Source: DASSYK01 sp036258315 (lineage in GTDB: Bacteria; Actinomycetota; Thermoleophilia; Solirubrobacterales; 70-9). Taken from it: a DNA stretch of 15,748 bases. The translations under genes were made by a program, and so were the position numbers. Under the pieces are notes generated by a model. The model was not told the DNA's origin and ran no database searches. It saw only the letters and a program-made list of their open reading frames with translations. Below, piece by piece: positions 13,003-15,748 of this stretch (position 1 is the first letter of the stretch; the number at the start of each line of letters is the position of its first letter). The stretch lies in assembly GCA_036258315.1 (NCBI GenBank), contig DATADX010000054.1:1-15748 (forward strand), in the 5' to 3' direction.

Positions 13003-13048
13003 TACTGTTCTGCCCGCTTGTCAACGATTCGCAACGACAACGGAGAGG
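13003..13048 (+). promoter_or_regulatory. Candidate promoter and leader of the binding-protein gene
   Basis: TACTGT (13003-13008) matches TAnnnT and would start RNA near 13015. The leader then contains TTGTC (13018-13022) and GACAA (13036-13040), inverted arms 13 bases apart, with CAACGA repeated at 13022 and 13032. GGAGAGG (13042-13048) is the ribosome site, 11 bases before the ATG at 13060. No convincing -35 is seen. The inverted repeat may be an operator or a leader hairpin. Confidence 0.35.
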
Positions 13049-13059
13049 GACTCAAAGAC

Positions 13060-13902
13060 ATGAGAACGCGCCTACTCGCACTGCTGGCCGCTTTCGCCCT
13101 CGTCCTCACCGCGGGAATCGTCGCCGGCTGCGGCGATGACGACGACGACGGTGGCGGCACGAGCACGGGCGGCGGCGAAGACCTGGGGCTGATCACGGAC
13201 GGCCAGCTCCTGGTCGGGATCGACACCCCGTACCCGCCGTTCGAGATCGGGACGCCGCCCGACGTCTCCGGCTATGACATCGAGGTGATGGACGCGATCG
13301 CCGACAGCCTCGGCGTGGAGCCCACGTACCAGGACACGGCGTTTGACACGATCTTCCGTGACGTCGCCAACGGGCAGTTTGACATCGTCGCCGCGGCCTC
13401 CACGATCACCCCGGAGCGTCAGCAGAAGGTCAACTTCTCGGACCCGTATTACGAGGCGCAGCAGGCCCTGCTCGTGCCGGAGGGTTCCGACATCGCGACC
13501 ACCGCTGACCTCGGCGGCAAGATCGTCGGCGCTCAGGACGCGACGACGGGCGAGGCCTATGCCAATGACCAGACCGATGCGTCGGAGGTCCGGGGCTTCC
13601 CCGAGGGCCCGGATGCGACCGCGGCGCTGCAGACCGGTCAGGTCGACGCGGTGATCATCGATCAGCCGGTCGCGGTCGATGCCGTCGAGAAGCAGGGCGG
13701 GGTCGAGATCATCGAGGAGATCCCGACGAACGAGCTCTACGGCTTCGCGATCGCGCCCGACAACACGGCGCTACTGGAGGCCGTGAACGGTGCGCTCGTC
13801 ACGATCAAGGGGGACGGGACGCTGACGGGTCTGTACCAGAAGTACTTCAAGACCGACCCGCCCGCGTCCGTGCTCGAGGGGACGACCACCCCGGCAGGTT
13901 GA
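13060..13902 (+). CDS. Polar amino acid ABC transporter, substrate-binding lipoprotein
   Basis: A 280-residue family 3 solute-binding protein that captures an amino acid outside the membrane and hands it to the permease encoded next. It has a lipoprotein signal with basic MRTR, a hydrophobic stretch 5-22 and lipobox VAGC (lipidated C24), then an Asp/Gly/Thr-rich flexible linker (25-43). The PBPb domain follows with YPPFEIG, SGYDIEVMDAIADSLG, FDTIFRDVANGQFDIVAA, ITPERQQKVNFSDPYY (ligand carboxylate arginine), TGQVDAVIIDQPVA, and a terminal YQKYFKTDPP. The ATG at 13060 is chosen because the signal peptide begins there; the frame is open further upstream only as cysM antisense. It is followed by a strong terminator and then the permease. 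The ligand cannot be told; divergence from cysM makes cystine or a sulfur amino acid worth testing. Confidence 0.93.
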   Translation: MRTRLLALLAAFALVLTAGIVAGCGDDDDDGGGTSTGGGEDLGLITDGQLLVGIDTPYPPFEIGTPPDVSGYDIEVMDAIADSLGVEPTYQDTAFDTIFRDVANGQFDIVAAASTITPERQQKVNFSDPYYEAQQALLVPEGSDIATTADLGGKIVGAQDATTGEAYANDQTDASEVRGFPEGPDATAALQTGQVDAVIIDQPVAVDAVEKQGGVEIIEEIPTNELYGFAIAPDNTALLEAVNGALVTIKGDGTLTGLYQKYFKTDPPASVLEGTTTPAG

Positions 13903-13922
13903 GCGGCTCGTCCAGACAGATC

Positions 13923-13944
13923 CGCGGCGTCCACCTGCGCCGCG
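13923..13944 (+). repeat. GC-rich hairpin downstream of the binding-protein gene
   Basis: CGCGGCG (13923-13929) pairs with CGCCGCG (13938-13944) around an 8-base loop. It precedes the main terminator by 12 bases, so the transcript end has two hairpins in a row, which may protect the 3' end of the binding-protein mRNA. Confidence 0.45.
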
Positions 13945-13955
13945 AGACATAGAGT

Positions 13956-13987
13956 GAGAAGGGCGCCAGTGGGCGCCCTTCTCTTTT
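13956..13987 (+). terminator. Strong intrinsic terminator between binding-protein and permease genes
   Basis: A perfect 12-bp stem (GAGAAGGGCGCC at 13956-13967 with its complement at 13972-13983) has the loop AGTG and is followed by TTTT (13984-13987). This is the only classical Rho-independent terminator in the window. Its place inside the ABC transporter cluster would limit read-through to the permease and ATPase genes, keeping the binding protein in excess. Confidence 0.9.
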
Positions 13988-14006
13988 CGCGGCACCCGGC
14001 AAGGAA

Positions 14007-14012
14007 TAGCCT
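14007..14012 (+). promoter_or_regulatory. Possible promoter -10 of the permease-ATPase pair
   Basis: TAGCCT, the same hexamer as at 9082, lies just after the terminator and 44 bases before the permease ATG, which has GAGGA (14048-14052) as ribosome site. A second promoter here would explain expression beyond the terminator. The -35 position (TTTTCG, overlapping the terminator T-run) is weak. Confidence 0.3.
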
Positions 14013-14056
14013 GCGGGGCTCCGCTACAGACCACGGCAACGATCAGCGAGGACGAG

Positions 14057-14857
14057 ATGGAATTCATCTTCGACTACTACTTCGACTTCAGCCTGATGGG
14101 CGACCAGTTCGATCGGGTCCTGGATGGTTTTTGGCTCACGCTCAAGCTCTCGATCGTCTCCGGGGTGCTGGCGCTCGTCTGGGGCCTGATCCTGGCCGTC
14201 CTACGCCAGCTTCCGGGCAGGCCGCTGGCACCGATCCGGTGGCTGACGATCGCCTATATCGACATCTTCCGCGGGATCCCCCTGCTGCTTGTCCTGTTCC
14301 TGGTGTCGGGATTCCTGAGCGCCGCCCAGGCCGATGGCTCGATTCCCCGGGACATCGGCCTCCCGACCTGGTTCGGCGAGGCCTCGACGTTCTGGTACGG
14401 GGTGATCGCCCTGACGATCACCTATGGCGCCTATATGGCCGAGGTCTACCGCGCGGGAATCGAGGCGGTTCCGGAGGGGCAGATGGAGGCGGCGCGCTCG
14501 CTGGGAATGAGTCATGGACAATCAATGCGGCAGGTGATCGTCCCCCAGGCCGTTCGCAAGGTGATCCCGCCCCTGCTCAACGACTTCATCGCCCTGATGA
14601 AGGACACCTCGCTCGTCGGTGTGCTGGGAGCCGTCGAGGTGGTCAAGACGGGCCAGGACGTGCAGAGCGAGTTCTTCAACGGCTCCGCGCTCGTGCTCGG
14701 GGCGCTGATGTTCCTGGTTGTGACGATCCCCCTTGCTCGCGTCGTCGACGTGCTTATCTCACGCCAGCAGTCGCGTATCTCGCGCGGCGGGGGCGGAGTG
14801 GCGGAGCCGGCGCCGGCCGGCGCGGCCGGAACCGGTCAGACGGGCGGTCCGCTATGA
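14057..14857 (+). CDS. Polar amino acid ABC transporter, permease (HisM/GlnP type)
   Basis: A 266-residue inner-membrane subunit. Hydrophobic segments lie near 25-50, 63-88, 112-130, about 180-195 and 211-235. The cytoplasmic EAA loop that docks on the ATPase is clear: EAARSLGMSHGQSMRQVIVP (144-163). DIFRGIPLLLVLF (69-81) is the other family signature, seen as RGTPLLVQL in GlnP/HisM. A single permease gene suggests a homodimer. The C-terminus (about 240-266) is a Gly/Ala/Pro-rich extension after the last helix. GAGGA lies 4 bases before the ATG. The ATPase start follows after 10 bases, so the two are co-translated. About 150 bases with a terminator separate it from the binding-protein gene. 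Confidence 0.93.
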   Translation: MEFIFDYYFDFSLMGDQFDRVLDGFWLTLKLSIVSGVLALVWGLILAVLRQLPGRPLAPIRWLTIAYIDIFRGIPLLLVLFLVSGFLSAAQADGSIPRDIGLPTWFGEASTFWYGVIALTITYGAYMAEVYRAGIEAVPEGQMEAARSLGMSHGQSMRQVIVPQAVRKVIPPLLNDFIALMKDTSLVGVLGAVEVVKTGQDVQSEFFNGSALVLGALMFLVVTIPLARVVDVLISRQQSRISRGGGGVAEPAPAGAAGTGQTGGPL

Positions 14858-14867
14858 GGGCCCAGTG

Positions 14868-15614
14868 ATGGCTGAGGAGATGCTGAAGCTCAAGGGGATG
14901 CACAAGCGGTTTGGCGCGCTCGAGGTGCTGCGGGGTGTCGACCTTGATGTCGGCCGCGGGCAGGTCGTCTGCGTGATCGGGCCGAGCGGCTCGGGCAAGA
15001 GCACGCTGCTCCGCTGCATCAACCTGCTCGAACCGCCCGACGCGGGAACCATCTGGCTGGAAGGCAAGGTGATCTGCGGCGAGGAGGCGGTCGAGGACGT
15101 CGACTTCGTCCGCCAGCGCGTCGGGATGGTCTTCCAGCAGTTCAACCTCTTCCCCCACAAGAACGCGGTTCAGAACGTCTCGATGGCGCAGCGGACAGTC
15201 CTGAATCGCGGCGAGGGCGAGGCCCGGACCAAGGCCGCGGCTCTGCTCAACCGGGTCGGGCTCGCCGACAAGCTCGAGGAGTACCCGGAGCGGCTCTCGG
15301 GCGGTCAGCAGCAGCGCGTCGCGATCGCCCGGGCGCTGGCGATGGACCCGACCGTGATGCTGTTCGACGAGGTCACCAGCGCGCTCGATCCCGAGCTTGT
15401 CAAAGAGGTGCTGGACGTGATGCGGGAGCTCGCCGACGAGGGAATGACGATGGTCGTCGTCACCCACGAGATGGGATTCGCCAAGGAGGTCGGCGACCAG
15501 GTCGTGTTCATGGACGAGGGCATGATCGTCGAGCAGGGGAACCCAAAGGACGTGCTGGACGACCCGAAGCAGGAGCGCACGAAGCGCTTCCTCGGGCTCG
15601 TGCTGGAGCACTAG
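14868..15614 (+). CDS. Polar amino acid ABC transporter, ATP-binding protein (GlnQ/HisP type)
   Basis: A 248-residue ATPase that powers the importer. All nucleotide-binding motifs are intact: Walker A GPSGSGKST (38-46), Q-loop VFQQFNLFPH (88-97), signature LSGGQQQR (143-150), Walker B VMLFDE (163-168) with DEVTSALDPE, and the H-loop H200 in VVTHEM. ATG 14868 is chosen because GAGGG (14856-14860) is 7 bases upstream; GTG 14865 would add one residue, and the frame further upstream is permease antiframe. Length fits the GlnQ group (about 240-255). The stop codon is shared, through a CTAG palindrome, with the convergent reverse gene. Confidence 0.95.
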   Translation: MAEEMLKLKGMHKRFGALEVLRGVDLDVGRGQVVCVIGPSGSGKSTLLRCINLLEPPDAGTIWLEGKVICGEEAVEDVDFVRQRVGMVFQQFNLFPHKNAVQNVSMAQRTVLNRGEGEARTKAAALLNRVGLADKLEEYPERLSGGQQQRVAIARALAMDPTVMLFDEVTSALDPELVKEVLDVMRELADEGMTMVVVTHEMGFAKEVGDQVVFMDEGMIVEQGNPKDVLDDPKQERTKRFLGLVLEH

Positions 15615-15748
15615 AGGTCTTCGGCGATCCGCGGCGCCTCGCGGTTGAAGATCCAGACGCCGAGCACGCAGATCGCGCAGAAGATCGCGACGGGCACGAG
15701 CAGCCGCGCGCCTCCCCCGGTCGCCTCGACCGCGCCGGGAGCGGTCGG
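15611..15748 (-). CDS. C-terminal end of a membrane protein, possibly an ABC-2 type permease (partial)
   Basis: The last 45 codons of a reverse gene that runs off the window. They read as a Gly/Ala turn, one hydrophobic helix (about RLLVPVAIFCAICVLGVWIF) and a polar end NREAPRIAEDL. Ending a last helix with F-x-R-x-(A/S)PR-x-AE-x-L is typical of ABC-2 export permeases (Wzm/TagG or drug-export type), which is the basis for the call. With one helix visible, another membrane family is possible. The TAG stop overlaps the forward ATPase stop by four bases. Confidence 0.55.
   Translation of the reverse strand, partial: PTAPGAVEATGGGARLLVPVAIFCAICVLGVWIFNREAPRIAEDL

Noticed and set aside
12424..13059. 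Forward open frame continuing upstream of the binding-protein lipoprotein
   Set aside because: It is antisense to cysM, and the signal peptide with lipobox places the true start at 13060.
13138..13152. Short GAC trinucleotide run after the lipobox of the binding protein, as a phase-variation tract
   Set aside because: Only about four to five units and always in frame; it encodes the acidic linker common in such lipoproteins.
14754..15611. 285-codon reverse open frame opposite the ABC ATPase
   Set aside because: Antisense shadow of a gene with all ABC ATPase motifs intact.

Overview
The window is about 15.7 kb of very GC-rich, densely packed bacterial DNA. Genes lie close together, often overlap by a few bases, and several seem to be leaderless (a TAnnnT box 6-8 bases before the start codon). 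Gene content and style fit an actinobacterium, most likely class Thermoleophilia (Solirubrobacterales/Gaiellales). That placement is inferred from gene content and protein style; no rRNA or other phylogenetic marker is present. I see no tRNA, rRNA, CRISPR array or insertion sequence.

Layout. (1) At 1-33 is the tail of a forward gene. (2) At 47-2527 a zinc-dependent histone-deacetylase-family deacetylase (reverse) and L-aspartate oxidase nadB (forward) diverge, with only 24 bases between their starts. (3) At 2528-3157 an unusually AT-rich promoter island drives a small gene with a Cys/His zinc-knuckle tail, which is followed by a large nested hairpin. (4) At 3298-8218 is a catabolic-looking operon: a BBE/PCMH-type FAD oxidase, then hydantoinase/oxoprolinase subunits A and B. 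A palindromic, probably leaderless promoter lies between the oxidase and subunit A. (5) At 8219-10221 are a DUF1802 gene with a textbook sigma-70 promoter and an upstream inverted repeat, and a degenerate peptidase-like protein with an acidic tail. (6) At 10147-12918 a reverse four-gene operon runs cysM, an HhH-glycosylase-fold (Qng1-like) protein, a JAMM protease of the Mec type, and a zinc-ribbon/DUF2007-like membrane protein. (7) At 13060-15614 is a forward polar amino acid ABC importer (lipoprotein, permease, ATPase), with a strong terminator after the binding-protein gene. (8) At 15611-15748 is the C-terminus of a reverse membrane protein resembling an ABC-2 type permease.

How the genes work together. 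CysM plus a Mec-type JAMM protease are two of the three parts of the mycobacterial sulfur-carrier route to cysteine (CysO thiocarboxylate + O-phosphoserine, joined by CysM, released by Mec). The carrier CysO is absent here, and a nucleoside/DNA-glycosylase-fold protein occupies the operon instead. The divergent amino acid importer shares the intergenic region with cysM, so shared control with amino acid or sulfur supply is possible. The FAD oxidase-HyuA-HyuB unit looks like a pathway that oxidises a substrate and then opens a cyclic amide using ATP, with the substrate unknown.

The most unusual items are the cysM operon with its glycosylase-fold member, the 75-base antisense overlap between the peptidase-like gene and the zinc-ribbon gene, the shared bidirectional -10 element between the deacetylase and nadB, and several operator-like palindromes.
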